NCBI GenBank assembly: GCA_019614645.1
Contig: JABWDB010000006.1
Location: forward strand, 5,146,001 to 5,210,000
DNA length: 64,000 nucleotides
Direction: 5' to 3'
DNA from: Stratiolaelaps scimitus
Lineage: Eukaryota > Arthropoda > Arachnida > Mesostigmata > Laelapidae
Part shown: in pieces, positions 49,289 through 63,100 of the stretch
How the letters are laid out: the number at the start of each line of letters is the position of its first letter
Position numbering within the stretch: the first letter of the stretch is position 1
Notes under the pieces: generated by a model
Databases searched by the model: none
What the model saw: the letters and a program-made list of their open reading frames with translations, nothing else
What the model was told of the DNA's origin: nothing
Position numbers and translations under genes: made by a program

Positions 49289-51127
49289 GTGGCGGCCTTG
49301 GCCTCTTTCCGTTGACGATTGAGATGTTACTCGCAATTGAGCTGGCATCATATGAGCTCAAGTTACTAAACCTCGAAAGCCTGATCTGATACCCTTGCCC
49401 CCCTCCTCCCAATACGAAGGTCAATTTTTGTAGGTCGGTTTGTTGTTTATTTAGAAATTTGACAAATAAAAATAAATAGCCAGAGACCACAAGATCCGTG
49501 TCCCGCGACGTGACATTGAATAAAGAAAAAAGATGCTATTGTGGTATTCATTACTCCGATTTCGAATCTTAGCTTTCGCCGCATCTAAATGTATAACTGA
49601 AGACACCTATTATCCCTGGTGGGAGAACACCGTATTCGCTCTTAAATATAATAGACAACACGACACTGGTGGCAATTAGTTATTTAGCATGAGGCGAACC
49701 ATATCATGTCAGACCCGTCGTAAGTTTGAGGCAGGTTCGTCAAAACTAAATATGCTGTTAACACGCGACTCAAGTCCACGCGATCCCAACCACGTCCATG
49801 AATGCATGGGGTGCCTATGCGACGGAAGCTATGTATACGTAATGTAATAGTTAAGAATAATTGAACAATTTAAGGTTTTTTCAATTGTTGCTTCTTAAAG
49901 CGTGTCCGTATGACTTCCGGTCGGTGCCATCTATGGCATGACCATTAGTATATTTATTATAGGCTAGGTAGGCGTTCTATTGCTGAAATCATAACTTGGT
50001 CGTTCGCGACTGCCCTGAATATGGGAGGACTTAGGCTGATTTCGAAATCAGTGCCAAGTCGCTATAATGCTCTATATATACTAGCGATCATTGACGTTGT
50101 CGTTTGGACTCATTTGAAACGAGCTCATTTGAGTTTCGCGCTTATGGGCTTAGAGAAAATGTGCAAATGAGGTATTATTTTGATATGTTCGCTGCGGTTT
50201 CCTAAAACCCTCAAAAATATCAAAATCTATTATTTATAAATAAATAGATGTTACATTATAAATCGAGTGTTCGTCGTGATAGACTGTTTATTCACGGTAA
50301 TGAGCTGCCTTATGTTGTTTCGTGCCTCTGTGAACACTACCGTTATCGTTTAACTATACACGTACAGCACACACTTAGTTGTTTATCATGATTAATTATT
50401 ATTCCTATCATTACTGTAATTATTATCATTATAACTATTGATATAGGTAAGTCTATTTCAGTTCCGCATTGGTGGGGTGCGATTTGTTGTCTTCCAAAAC
50501 ATGAATCTCTCCAATAGAAGCTGTACTGGTGCTGCCATCTATCGCATCATCTCCGCATCATCTGTCTCTTCTCGAAGCGTCAAGGACATCGCATGATTTG
50601 ATCGACGGCCAGGTGAGTCAATGGACAATGGTTGGCAACGGCGAACGAAGCCGGCCTGTGACAAGCAGCCGCTCCGCGGTCACTGCTCTGTAGCGCCACC
50701 TAATGGGCATCGTATGAAGCTTGTCCAGTAGGGTGGAATGGACCACAAAGAAAACACTCACATTGGGTGAGCTGAGAGTGAACGGAGTTCGATTTCACAA
50801 ATGTGCTAATAGAAATATATTAATTTATCTCAAGTGCTCGACTGGACAGAGAGATGTGCTTATGCTTGCTCCACTAAACAGCGTTCTTCTGGAAAAATGA
50901 AATAGACGACAGTTGAAAACACTTAAAAGCAGAACTCTCACGCAAGATGCCGTAGGGTAGTCACTGTCTTTTTGGCCGTTGTGTGCAACGAATCCCGGTG
51001 CAACGAGATATTGAGCATTGTCGCATGAAGCTCACGTGAAAGTACAATCGCCGAAGACTCGCTCCGAGGAATACACACGCGCGCAGCCCGGTTGAAATCG
51101 ATAAAGTTGTTCGCAGAAACAGCCAAT
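49289..51127. other. Intergenic region between the first and second P450 genes
   Basis: AT-rich, with no open frame of note and no recognisable repeat. The 5'UTR and promoter of the second gene should lie at its right end. A weak TATA-like CTTAAAAG near 50920 is not a firm call. Confidence 0.35.
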
Positions 51128-54100
51128 ATGAGTGCGTTAACGAACTTCATTTGGGACAATGTTGATGCGCGAACTGTGACGCTCCTCGTTGGCGTTTGGT
51201 GGACAACACAATGGCTAATGTGGAAGGGGTACATCTTCGCCCCGAAGGGCCGACCAACGCCTGGCATTTACGGGGTGCCACTTCTCGGATTGATACCCTT
51301 TTTCTTACTCAGCCAGAAGACTGTGTTCGAAAATATTGAGGATCTCTCCAAGAAATATGGACCAGTTATCAGGTAAAAAATTATTAAAGCAAAAAGTAAA
51401 CTCATTAACTTCACAACAAGTATAACAAGTTTTGGCCTAACCTATCTGGAAGGGGGCAGGCGGTAAAAGTCGGTTGTATTAAGTGCAACCTCAAGGATCT
51501 GTACTAGGACCTTTTATGTTCATTGAATTTGTGAATTTCATCCTATTTAAGATCTCGACGGCTAGTAGCTGTAAAACAATCGCGTCCGCAGACAATACCT
51601 CATTGTTATTTCGTCTAGACCCCGCAAGGATTAACGAACAGATACGTATTTTCCTTGCGTGTACGGAAAAGGCCATCGAGATGTTTAAATCTTTTGGTCT
51701 TGTCGCCGACACCCGCAAAACGCGTTTGGTGCTATTTTTTAGACCGCGGAGAATCGTCGATGTACATAGCTGGTCGCTCTTGGTGGGACACGACTGATTT
51801 ATCTCAGACTCCCAAATGCTTGGAACTATATCTATATGAGACTTCAAAATGGCAGAGTCACCTGGAATCTGTACCCCCTAAATGCTCCTCTACTGTTGCA
51901 GCTCTGAGACGTCTCAGACTAATAGGTGTTCCATTGGATGGTCTCCTTCTTGTTTGCAAGGCGCTGCTATGACCGGTGCTATGTTATGCACTTCCAATAA
52001 GGAGGGGAGGGTATAGAAGTATATCTCGTAGGGCTCAAATTATTCAGAATGATGCTCTGAGAGTTATGTTTGGTAGGAGCCACAGGGTTCCTGTTGATGA
52101 TCGATTTACCTCGAATGATTTGCTCTCGCTCGATAGACTTTACATTATGAGGGTTGCCCTACTTGCATTCAAGATGACGAAAAGTAGGATTCCGCCTGAA
52201 ATCTCACCCCCACTCATCCCTGTCGTCAGCCGCTCTAACCGGCGTGTTACCACGTTTAAGATACGTTTCGTTTCAAATGAAACTAGCAGACACATTGTCG
52301 CCTGCAGCCTACCCTCTAGCTGTGGGTGCCCTACCTCGCGAAATTCGCTCACTCACCTCTGTAATTAGTAAGTTTGCAAAAGAGAGGTTCATAAACATAT
52401 AACTAAGTTGCCATAACTCAGTTATGTAGAAATCTACCTAATTACTAAGAGCGTGTAAATAACATTATAGAATAATTATAATCAAACGCTGCTGTCAATG
52501 CCTTGTGAACGGTGACATTTATTTTTACTAATCACTTTCTACGAGCGAACTTAAGCGACATAGCAGTTGCAGTGCCGTCAATATATCACACTTTGTATTG
52601 TATTATTATCGTTATTTAATATTATTGGTTATTTGTAAAAAGAAACTTCATTTCGTGACAGAAGGATAAAAAATATTTGAACATTCAAGAATACTCGTGC
52701 GTCACTATTTTGAGTGTTAATTTAACCAGTCGAATTGTTTCTCTTTAACTATTCTAACTAACGTCTACGAGATTATTCCTCGTGGCTGCATATTCTTCTT
52801 CATAATGTATGATTTGCCTGCTGTCGTTCATTGGTCATTTCGTTACTGGTGGACTATTTTTAGACGTGCTTAGGTGCTTCCTCGACGTGTCAGGCTGTTG
52901 ATTTAATATGTATATATGAATTTTCAATCTATAGCATATTTAACGAAGATCTATCCAAAGAACCCTTTGGGATAAACCGGAAAATATTTGAAGAGGGACC
53001 TAGGAGCAGCTGTTTCGCCTTTGCAAACGAATTATGATGGTTTACGAACACAGAATTTACGTCTTTAACCATTGATGTCCTATGAAATATTTTAGGCTTT
53101 ACGTGGATTTTTACTCGGCTGTGTCGTATAGACGCCACTATTATTGAGAGATACCCGTTCCGTACTGGTATCGAATCTCTCGTCTTTCTTGCAACGCGAA
53201 TAAGAAGCATGACCTACTCTTTGCGAATGTTCTTCGAGTGGACCACTATAGATTTACTACAAGGGTCAATTAGGACGAGGTGAAATAAAATACAGATGGG
53301 CGTACTAATCACGTATGTGGTTGTACTGTACTCGTTGATATTCAAAGAGCAACTAGTCAAATTTTGACAATTGCAGACTTCGACTAGGCTTTAGTACGGC
53401 CACGGTGCTTGTTGGAACAAAAGCCGTGCGCGAGGGGATGTTGAGCGACGCGCTGCTCGGACGAGCCCCGAAAAACTTCGAGGACGAGGAACTCTCCAAG
53501 GACTTGGACTTTACATGTGAGTACCGAAACATAGACAATTTGTGTAATCGATACGCTCGATAAATCTAAAAAGTCGTAATAGATAGACTTAGAGCGAAAT
53601 TCGCGTCACAGCGACGTGACAGCAATAGATACGAGACTATAATAATCGTGATGGGTTTTATTTACTTAAGTGAAGGGGGATTTCTTCTTCCAGCTATCCT
53701 CACTATTGAAGGCGAGCTATGGCGGAAACACCGGCGTTTCTCACTGATTACATTACGAGATCTTGGATTTGGCAAAACAGCAATTATGGAGCAGCGTGTG
53801 CAGGTACTATGAGACAAATTTTAGCTATTGCAACTAATTGCTAATTATTATATATATATATATATATATATAGTTGAAATTAGCTACTACTACTACGAAG
53901 CTACTGTATTTGTGGGCAACCGCAGTGGCAAATACGTCACTCGAATTCGCCTTAAGTAGCCATCCTATCGCGATAGTTGTTTGGCATCGCTCAAACGACC
54001 AGAAGTGATTCGGAGTATATTAGCCAAATGCATATCATTTCATAGCTAGATTGTAAAATACGTTTCGTAAATAGCCATGACCCTCGTCACACCACGGTCG

Positions 54101-57100
54101 TGTCTAACATCGCATACATGTCTGCAGGAGGAGATTCGTGACCTGGTATCGCAGATTGAAGCCAAACAGGGTGAACCATTCGATCTGCAAGATATGCTCG
54201 TACCTTCAACGTCGAATAATATCACATCGCTGGTGTTTGGCGAACGTCTTCCGTACGACCACCCGAAACGAAAGGAACTCAATGAAATACTTACGGCGTT
54301 TGGTGATGACTCCGAGAAGTTGGTTACGGTTGTTGCCATTCCCAAGCTCCTGAAGGTTTGTGAAAATCTATAGCTGATACGGGTGGGCCGAGCGGCTTCA
54401 CCACTTGTTGCTGTGGGGCACCGCGAGGCGGCCTTCGATTAACTCCAACGGCTTTTGATGCTCAGGCTCAGCCGTGGTTTCTTGCAATTTCCTCAGTAGG
54501 ATTTTCATCGGACAGTTATTCTGTTTCCTTGTTCGCCAAATCCGAGAAAGCTACCTCATACGTCACTCATATTTCAAGTCAATATTTCTTTATCTGAGCT
54601 GAACTTAGGCAGTGTAAATATCGCAGTTCTCCTGAATATAATCATCGCCGTCGTCGAAGAATCATGAGTGCTAGAGAAGTGTCTCTCATCGTTGAGCGCG
54701 TTAAGAATATTTTTACCTGGGCGGTTAGCACGCTTAATGCGTCATAAAAATGCTGCGATTAATTACCAGCGTGGAATATCATGTTGTGTACAATGATTTT
54801 ATTGTAGATGAAAAAGGGTCTATTTCTATTGCATTGTATCGTAACACTGAGTTCAGCCAACAAAATCATCAACGTTGAAACGTTGTCCAAATCAATAACT
54901 ACGTCCGATTTTCATAGTGGACGCCATAACGAATTCGCCATCATTCTAGATCCTACACAAGCTGAACATCGGTATCGCCTACAAGTTCAAGACTGTTATG
55001 AACCGATTTCGTAAACTGATCGCCGATGAGGTGGCCAGTCACCGTCGAAATATTGACCGAGATAATCCCCTGGATTACGTTGATCACTATCTCTTGGAGC
55101 AAGAAAAGGACAAAGACTTCACTGGTGCGTTGTTGATTCGTTACACGGTAATCCGCGCAGTCAGTCTGAGTCCATTTGTGATGGACGTCTATTTGTAATA
55201 CGACATATTGAATGAAATGAATGGCGTCTATTCTCGGCCATTATCACAGGTATAGCAGATCGAAAATGTCCCGTTGAAGTACCCGCCTCACAAACTCGAA
55301 AAGGAAAATAAATCAAGGGTTCCTAAAGAAATGTCTATATATATATATATATCTGTTTTTGATATGAAGATGCTCTGATCAGTGGCAATGCAATGGCGTT
55401 TTTCCAAGCGGGAAGTGCAACCGTTCGAGTGACGGTCGAATACATGCTCCATCTAATGGCGCATTTGCCAGAGGTCCAACGGCGCGTGCAGGCTGAGATC
55501 GACGAGGTGACAGGCCGATCCCGAGAGGTGACCTGGGAGGATAACCAACAGCTCGTCTACACGATGGCCGTAATTGCTGAAAGGCATCGATACTTCACCG
55601 TGGCGCCCTTAGGCGTTCAGCGAAGGTCTGTCGTTTGAGGGGCGGTGTTGAAGCAATGATTTTTTACTCTATCTGTTTGGTGTCTGCTTTAAGCAATTAA
55701 GCCCAGACGAATTCCCTAGGTAGACTTGGTATTTCGCAGACGGATGGCCTGCATGCGGTTAATGAGGTGATCCTTCTCCAGTCTGAGCTTGCGCTCTTCA
55801 ATCGTTGTGTTAAGATGCGATCCCGCAGATGTGTCTCCCATGTTGTGGACAGTTCTTTCGATTGGCAGCCACTACCTTGAAATTAATGACATGATGAAAT
55901 AGTACTCATAATATTTTCTTCGCGAGAATTAATAATAACATCACTTCGCGGTTGGCAAGGTAGATAACTAGCATGGCTTCGATTCGCCGATTTGAAGAAA
56001 TGCAATATAGAACATCAACCCAATTTGACAGAGTGCTGTGCCACTGTCTATTTGTCGCTTTAATAAACTCGCCTATCAAGTGGCAATATTACGGTTTACC
56101 ATAAGATAGAATGAATTGTCGCGAGTTATAAATGTAATAAAAAACCATATCCGCTGTTGACTGCCCATAGGTCACTCTACGCAACAAAAATCTGCGGCTA
56201 TGATATTCCAGCCAAGACGCTTATCATGCTCGATATCGATTCGGTTCACTTCGATCCTGAGAACTTCTCCGACCCGTACGAGTTCCGTCCGGAACGATTC
56301 ATCAAAGAGGGGAAGCTCGCCAATACTGAGAAGGTATTCTATATTGTGTTAGTTCCATACATTAAAAAATAATAGATACATAAATCGGAACGACAATGGT
56401 TCACGGCCATTCTCAAACGGGTCGATGTTTGGATTAGATTAATGAAAAAGGTCAAACTCCTCAACAGGTCAGCTCAGGTCAAGCTCCTGGTAAGATGCTC
56501 TCTACAGTATTTGGCTGCGTACAAAGACAGATCCATTAACGAGATTGATTTGCGCCTCGATTCTCGAAACGACGAAGTATAGCCATAATCAAAAATGATC
56601 CGCTGCAACAATATACGTCAACACGCTGGGTACAGTTATTATAATATAATAGAATCACTCGCGACGATTATCTAGCTTTTGTGTAAAATTAGCCAGTTGT
56701 CGACAGGCACTAAAACCTGTTCGGAGAGGCGAAGAGCTTGGATTAATTATTCACAAATATAACAAGCTTGCGGCGCTATTCTTGTTCAAACATACTTCTA
56801 CGAGTGGTATGTCCTCACCAGGAGGTACACGACCCCAATTATACATGCTTAATTGAAGAATAAAAAACATTTTGGATAAGTATAGCCGGTGGGTTACCCT
56901 GCAGCGTTACCGTAATACTTGTTTATCAAATATTCAATAGCTGACCTTGAGAAACAGGCTAAAGGTGAATTTTCCAAGCTGACTCGCAGTCAAGATTTGA
57001 CGTCTACCGCACTGAACTGCTTTCGGCATTGCTTCATACAACGGACCCCTTTTTTAAATGCAGACGTGCAACGGTAGGTATCACACCTACGAGCACCTAC

Positions 57101-57446
57101 GTGTCTTCTCCGACTGCAAGGCTGATACACATGAATGCACCACACACCAGTGGGCTCGATTTGAGAAACAAGCTCTTTTAAGCTAAAACGCAATGCAAGC
57201 CTGATAACGAAAATAATATCTTATCGCATTTGTCATCCATTGCAGGTTTGGGCATTCTCGATTGGAAAGCGAGCATGTCCCGGCGAGAGTTTAGCCGTCC
57301 TTGAGGTGTTCCTCTACTTCGCTAATATCATGCAGAATTTCACAGTTGAACCAGAGACGCGCGGAGGTTCTGTTAAGCTTCGCCCTTTGCGCTGCTTTAT
57401 CCCTGACGTCGTCCGGCAGAAGATTCGACTGGTCAAGCGGGAGTAG
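51128..57446 (+). CDS. Cytochrome P450, CYP2 clan (second paralogue), complete
   Basis: Eight exons: 51128-51372, 53377-53516, 53694-53803, 54128-54355, 54950-55124, 55370-55625, 56171-56333, 57246-57446. Exon lengths are identical to the first paralogue and the total is again 505 codons. The ATG at 51128 is preferred over an in-frame ATG 12 codons upstream because all paralogues then start at the same place. WRKHRRF (helix C), ERHR (ExxR), PERF and the haem loop [11 protein letters not shown] are all present. The I-helix reads AGSATV, with Ala instead of Asp/Glu before the conserved Thr. Intron 1 (2.0 kb) holds a decayed LINE and intron 7 a SINE. Expected to be an ER-bound monooxygenase working with P450 reductase. 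Its specificity probably differs from its neighbour, since substrate-contact regions in exons 2-5 are diverged. Confidence 0.95.
51440..52402 (+). mobile_element. Decayed non-LTR retrotransposon (reverse transcriptase C-terminal part) in P450 intron 1
   Basis: Broken frames encode reverse-transcriptase landmarks in order: [16 protein letters not shown] (normally ADDTSLLF, so one catalytic Asp is lost), then [20 protein letters not shown], an [14 protein letters not shown] segment typical of Jockey/CR1/I-type LINE C-termini, and [16 protein letters not shown] near the stop at 52400-52402. Frameshifts occur near 51745 and after about 52280, and an in-frame stop lies at about 51970. It is 5' truncated and same-sense as the host gene. 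Inactive. Confidence 0.85.
56961..57160 (-). mobile_element. tRNA-derived SINE (family 2), second copy, in P450 intron 7
   Basis: Diverged copy of the element at 23500-23676 in the same (antisense) orientation, sharing blocks such as CACCTACGTGTCT, GAATGCACCAC and the CATTGCTTC word. Direct repeats TTGAGAAACAGGCT (56947-56960) and TTGAGAAACAAGCT (57161-57174), one mismatch, look like its target-site duplication. It is older than the 23.5 kb copy, judging from the mismatch and divergence. It ends about 85 bases before exon 8. Confidence 0.75.
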
Positions 57447-57645
57447 CCAGCCATTCGTGACGACGTTCGCAGCGAAAACAAATCTCGTCCTGGCTTCTCA
57501 CGACATTGTCATTCGCAGTGTCATTGCGTATGAGATTGGACTGAATGACAACGGTCGGCTGCGCGCGCACGATGACACGAATTATTAATTGTAGCGAGAT
57601 TATTGATTCGAGTTATTCAACAATATATATTAGTATGTTCACAAA

Positions 57646-57651
57646 TAATAA
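57646..57651 (+). promoter_or_regulatory. Polyadenylation signal of the second P450 gene
   Basis: AATAAA about 200 bases after the stop codon in AT-rich sequence, a reasonable distance for the 3' end of this gene. Confidence 0.4.
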
Positions 57652-60189
57652 ATACATGTCTTTTATAACCCAAAGATTTATTAATACATTTGTTGTCATC
57701 CATGATCTCGTCATCAATAGCCTAAGTCTCTTATATCGAAGCGTCAACTCGTATAAGTGGCCAGGTATTATTGGACAATCCGTGGATTTACCTGCTCACA
57801 AGCAGCGTATCAACGCTTTGCGGGCAAGGCCGTCAAATCCTCCAAGGTCGACGCACTGTTTGATCCTGAAGAGGACACATACGGCATATTTTCACTAGGA
57901 CACTAGCAACTGCTTAAAGAGATCACAGAACTCAAATGGATTTTTGTGTTGCTTGCATGAGAACATTTCCTACTTATTAGAATTTAAAAGAGACTTTCCC
58001 TCAAAACGCTACATAAGCTATATAACGTATGCCATTGGGACTATTACTACAGAAGGTGAGGTATGCTAAGTTCGGCCTTCGACTGCATGTTTTATTTATA
58101 GAGGAGGGAAACACTTCCCTCTGCATTACATAGCATTTAGAATAGTTCACCAATTATTTGCATACTAAGCCGGAACTGACCCATCCCGCATTGATACCTA
58201 GGGAGAACGACCTCTGAGGTGTACATACGTGTCCATGATGTAGCACAAAAATGGACCCTTTGAGTGGTTCTATCACCTCGGTCACGCTATAGTGATCAGC
58301 GTTACCTTGCTCGGCAACGAATTCTCACTATTTGGGGTAGCCGAGCATTGTCAGTGGTAAGGCACATTAAAATGTATCTGATCGAATGTACACAGATTTT
58401 TTTGTCTCCATAGCCGCCGTACAGCTAACACGTGGTTCTCGAGGAGTGCCAGGACATATTCAGTCATCGCGGTGAATCTATTGAACTCATTGGCTGGTTA
58501 GTTGGGGTCAACCACAATGTCAGCTACCGATGGGATAAGATAAAAGGACGTCAATTGAAACGAACGATCGTAATTGCGACCCGACTATATTTAACCGATA
58601 ATAATGCGGCTGCTGTTTAAGGTGAAGCCTTTATTTAACGTAGTTGAATGCAATACGAAACGGGAAGCGCTTAGCCCCTTTTGTTACCATTAGTATCTGC
58701 CCATGAATCAGTGTACAACCTCGGAGATACTCTCAAGGCGCAGGACGACTCGTTCGCTTCATGATTTCAGGATTCAAGATTGCCTATATCTGCAGTGGCA
58801 AAGACTGCCGTTCGAAGATTACCACAAAGCTTTTTGATCACGCTTTTGATGAGTCGGGAAATGTATACTCGAAGGACTGACGCTTGTGCGCCAGTTACTA
58901 CCTTGTGAGAGCTTCCTCTTGCTTGGCTCATCACCATTTGAGGTCAGCATACTTCCCCGAAGGTATCAGGTGGAGGTACTTTCTGTAGTAATCTCTAATA
59001 CACTTACAAAAGGATAAAATGTCACGGTGAAGGTGTTCGAACGAGTTAAGCTGTTTGTTTGTGTGCCACTAACGATATTGTACAACTGTAGCCAGTGTCT
59101 AAATTTAACTGGTAGCTAATATAGGGCGTACTTGACGTTCTGCTGCACCTCTGAAATGAACAAACAATATTTCCTTTGAAATCCGGTATGAATATCGTCT
59201 ATGAATTGAAGGTGTATAAAAGTTCTCTTGGGTGGCCTTTTCACGACGAATTTACTTTGACATATAACGGCATATACAGCCAAATCATAGCTATTCACCT
59301 TTGCGTGAAATCATTGCTCAGCGTATATATTATACCTTTCTAGGAATTTCATTGGTCCCGACTTACTGTGTTGACGCCCACTTGGCGAAACTCCTGCTAT
59401 GTACCAGTTTCAGGTTTTCGATATTTGACGGTAACCCCTATGATCGCATAATCCCTGTAACCTCTGCATCGACGTGATTATGAACAAGGCGAATGACTCA
59501 CAAAAAATCACCTCAATCAACTAGCCCAAAGCCGCTAGGGCGAAGCGTCCTCGTTTAAGAGCCATGTTTTGTGCTTGCGGATTTCCGATGTCATTGCTGT
59601 CTCTTTCAATTGCCACTAATTGAATGAAGCTAATTATTAGGGTGGCCTGCAAATATGTCCCTGACATTGAGTACACCACCACGTTCCTATTCGCGTTTGT
59701 AATTTGTCCGTCTGGTTATCTCGTGCATGCACACAGTAATTTTGACCGGATGAATGATGTCAACGAATACAATAGTATAAAGAACGGAACAGTATTTGCT
59801 CCGTCAAAACCTGTAGCACTGACGTATCAAAGGTCCAACGTCCACAACGACTATGAAAGCCGTTAATGCAACTATTAGAGCCTTTGATACCACCTAACGA
59901 ATTTGCTTTCGAGGGAGAGCCGTGGCCGTTTCCCCGGTCGCTTGAAAGGGACCGGACTCGTTATAAACATTGGAACAGATGCCCTCGTCATTCGCCAGTG
60001 CCACCATCAGCAATCGTGCAGTAAAAAGTGTTGAACGAGTCGAGACACTGAAGGTGTCAAGTAGAAGCCGTCGAGAGCAGGTGTTTGACAACACGCTCAG
60101 CGCTAGATCTTGCAAGTGGACGTATATGCTAGATATCTGTTGCGAGATCGAATATTATTAAGGCTTGCTGCTCACAAGCAACTTCGAAA
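57652..60189. other. Intergenic region between the second and third P450 genes
   Basis: No supported gene. A TATA-like TTATAAA at 59961-59967, about 225 bases before the third P450 start codon, is a promoter candidate. Open frames of 60-80 codons have no domain support. Confidence 0.35.
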
Positions 60190-63100
60190 ATGAGCACTCT
60201 GATGAACATTGTCTGGGACTATGTAGACGTGCGGACCGTGGGGCTCTTGGTCGGCGTTTGGTGGACGACACAATGGCTAATGTGGAAAGGCTATATCTTC
60301 ACGAAGGGCAAGCCCGCGCCCGGAATCTACGGTCTCCCACTGTTCGGAACAGTTCCCTACTTTATGCTTAGCCGAAAGACGACGCTGGAAAATATTCAGA
60401 AGTACGCCGCGAAGTATGGCCCAGTACTCAGGTAATGTAGCCACAGATAACTATTGCGTTGTTTTCAACTGATTATCATCAATATTCTCCGTCGGCCAGG
60501 GTCATCGACGCTCAAAACTGGGCTAAACAGGAAACAGAGCATAAACACATTTGAGATCTTCTGCTATATATGGAACATTAACATTTGTGCGTGTGTGCGT
60601 TTGTGTATGTGCGTTTTTGTGTGTGTGTGCATTTTTCGCGTATATATTTGTACTCAAAATTGGCTAAAACACAAACACCGACATGTAGATCTACGTTTTC
60701 GATTCGCAATTTGAAAGCCGGACACTCTCACCAGTCTCATCAGTAGAGGCGTCATAAACGTTTCAAAAAGTAACCATCCCCACGAGAATGTAGGGGGGGA
60801 GGCGAGGTGGCTACATTTACATATGCATGTTTCTTCGGTTGAACCCGTCGACGAGCCTCGATCTATCGACACAACTGAGCCGTACAGAGATGCTCACCAA
60901 AAACGATATCAGCAGAGATGCTGCCTTCAAACGGAGATATCGCCAACGGTTGGTCGCATCAACCGCCTCAGTGACAAATGCAGACAGAAGAGAGAGAGAG
61001 AGAGAGAGCAGTTAGAGAAAATGGCGGAAACATATTTAGTATCCTAATCGATGGCTATGTTACAATTGCACATTGGCCGGATACTACGACGCGTGTTATG
61101 TTCACTAAGTTTTGTCTCGTGTGCGATTATCAGGCTGCGTCTAGGCACAAGCACGATTATAGTGGTAGTTGGAACGAAGGCTGTCCGTGAGGGTATGCTA
61201 AGCGACGCACTTCTCGGCAGACCGCCGCAGAATTTCAGAGATGAAGAAATCTCGAAAGCGTTCGACCTCAAATGTGAGTTACCGAGGTTTTTGGGAGTAC
61301 TCTGTATATGAAATAATGTAAATGAAATGTGATATATATAATATGTACATATATGTATATTATAGTATTTGAGCTTGTGATCATTCAGTGCCTATTGATT
61401 ATGCTGTGTCTCAAATTTCTAGCGTATGTTAGAATAGTGAAGAATCTTGTCCATGAATAGGCAACGAGAGTTATCAATTAATTCTTTCAATGATTTCGCT
61501 CATTTAGCGAAATGGTTGGCTCGCGGTTTCTGACGTGATAACATAGTGTTTGCTGCATGCTTCTATTTCTAAATAGGAATGGTTGGATACTGAATAACAA
61601 GCCAACCAAACTGTTCATTTTCTCCTCAGCTATCATTAGTATTGAGGGCGATTTGTGGAAGAAACACCGACGCTTCTCGCTGATAACCTTGAGGGATCTC
61701 GGATTCGGGAAGACGCCCATCATGGAGGACTGCGTTCAGGTGGTGATCAATATTATTATAATTGGCGCGCGGCGGTCTGGGCTGTGATAAATGGAATTCG
61801 CAGGCCGTCTAGACTAGATATTTTAGCGGCTCGATGGGGCGGAGCAATGGAGACTATCGATATTGGAACAACGCGGGGGTTAGTGAGATTATTTTATGAG
61901 GGTTGCCTACTCTGTTTCATCACGCCTATCACGCCTGCGCCCTGGGCGTCCTAATTACGAGCCTACCCAAGAGGTATTCAAAACGATCTTCATGTGTCAG
62001 GATTGTGCCAGCAAATGTGTGACCTTTGACATGATGCGTGCATGCGGGATGGTAGAATACCAAACGGAGCCTGTATAATTATTGTAAAACGCGTGGACAG
62101 AAATATACAACATTCTACTGACAGCATAGCAAGATGACTCAGTGTTTCCAACGCACTGTGAGCGGGCAACTACAATCAGGGTAACAAACGCAAATTAACT
62201 AGTTTAGTGCAAATTACTTCAGGAAGAACTTCGAGACCTGATCGGGCAGATTGAAGCCAAACATGGCGAGCCGTTTGACCTGCAGGATCTTCTTGTCCCC
62301 TCAACTTCGAACAATGTCGCCTCGCTAGTATTCGGAGAAAGGTTCCCGAGCGATCATCCGAAGCGGAAGGAGCTTAACTACCTGCTTACGGCCTTCGCCG
62401 AAGCGACTGATAAACTCCTGGCTGTCGCTTTCATTCCGAAGCTCTTGAATGTGAGTGAAACTCTCTTAGCATCACTGCGTTAACGCCTTACTACATAGCT
62501 GTACCACACCCGACCTGCAGTGTCCCCATACCTGATCAATGTATAAGTATGTGTAATCAGAAACGAATTGTAATATACAATTATTATTACCCTTATGTTA
62601 CCATGAAATAGGTGTGAACTGCTCGCTGAAGTCAATTTATTTCAGGAACGCATTTACTAAAGTCAAAGGCGGCGGGGGGTTTTGGTACAATTATAGAATA
62701 AACACAACTTCACTGTGTGGACCCTATATCACAGTTTGACACAGCCACGACACGCCGCAGTGTTATAGTTTGATTATTGTTGTTATTGATGGACAAAGGA
62801 TTTATTCAAACATACAGTAGTTATCAAGTACTATTTCTAGGGATTATGTTGTTATTGTTACTGCCTTTATTAATATTATCTGGTACACACATGCACAGAG
62901 TGCATACATAAGTGCGTACTGTGCAGCGCAGTTTCCTTCAGAGGTAGTCATTTCATCTTCAATCTCTTGTTCACCAGTTCGAGGTTGTACAGTATTTGCC
63001 TCCATATTATAGGGGTGGGGCTGCACTTCTTCAGATCGTCTGCAAAGAGCTGATGAGTTATGCCTGAGAGCGAAATCTGTTTTATATCAAGAACAACTGT

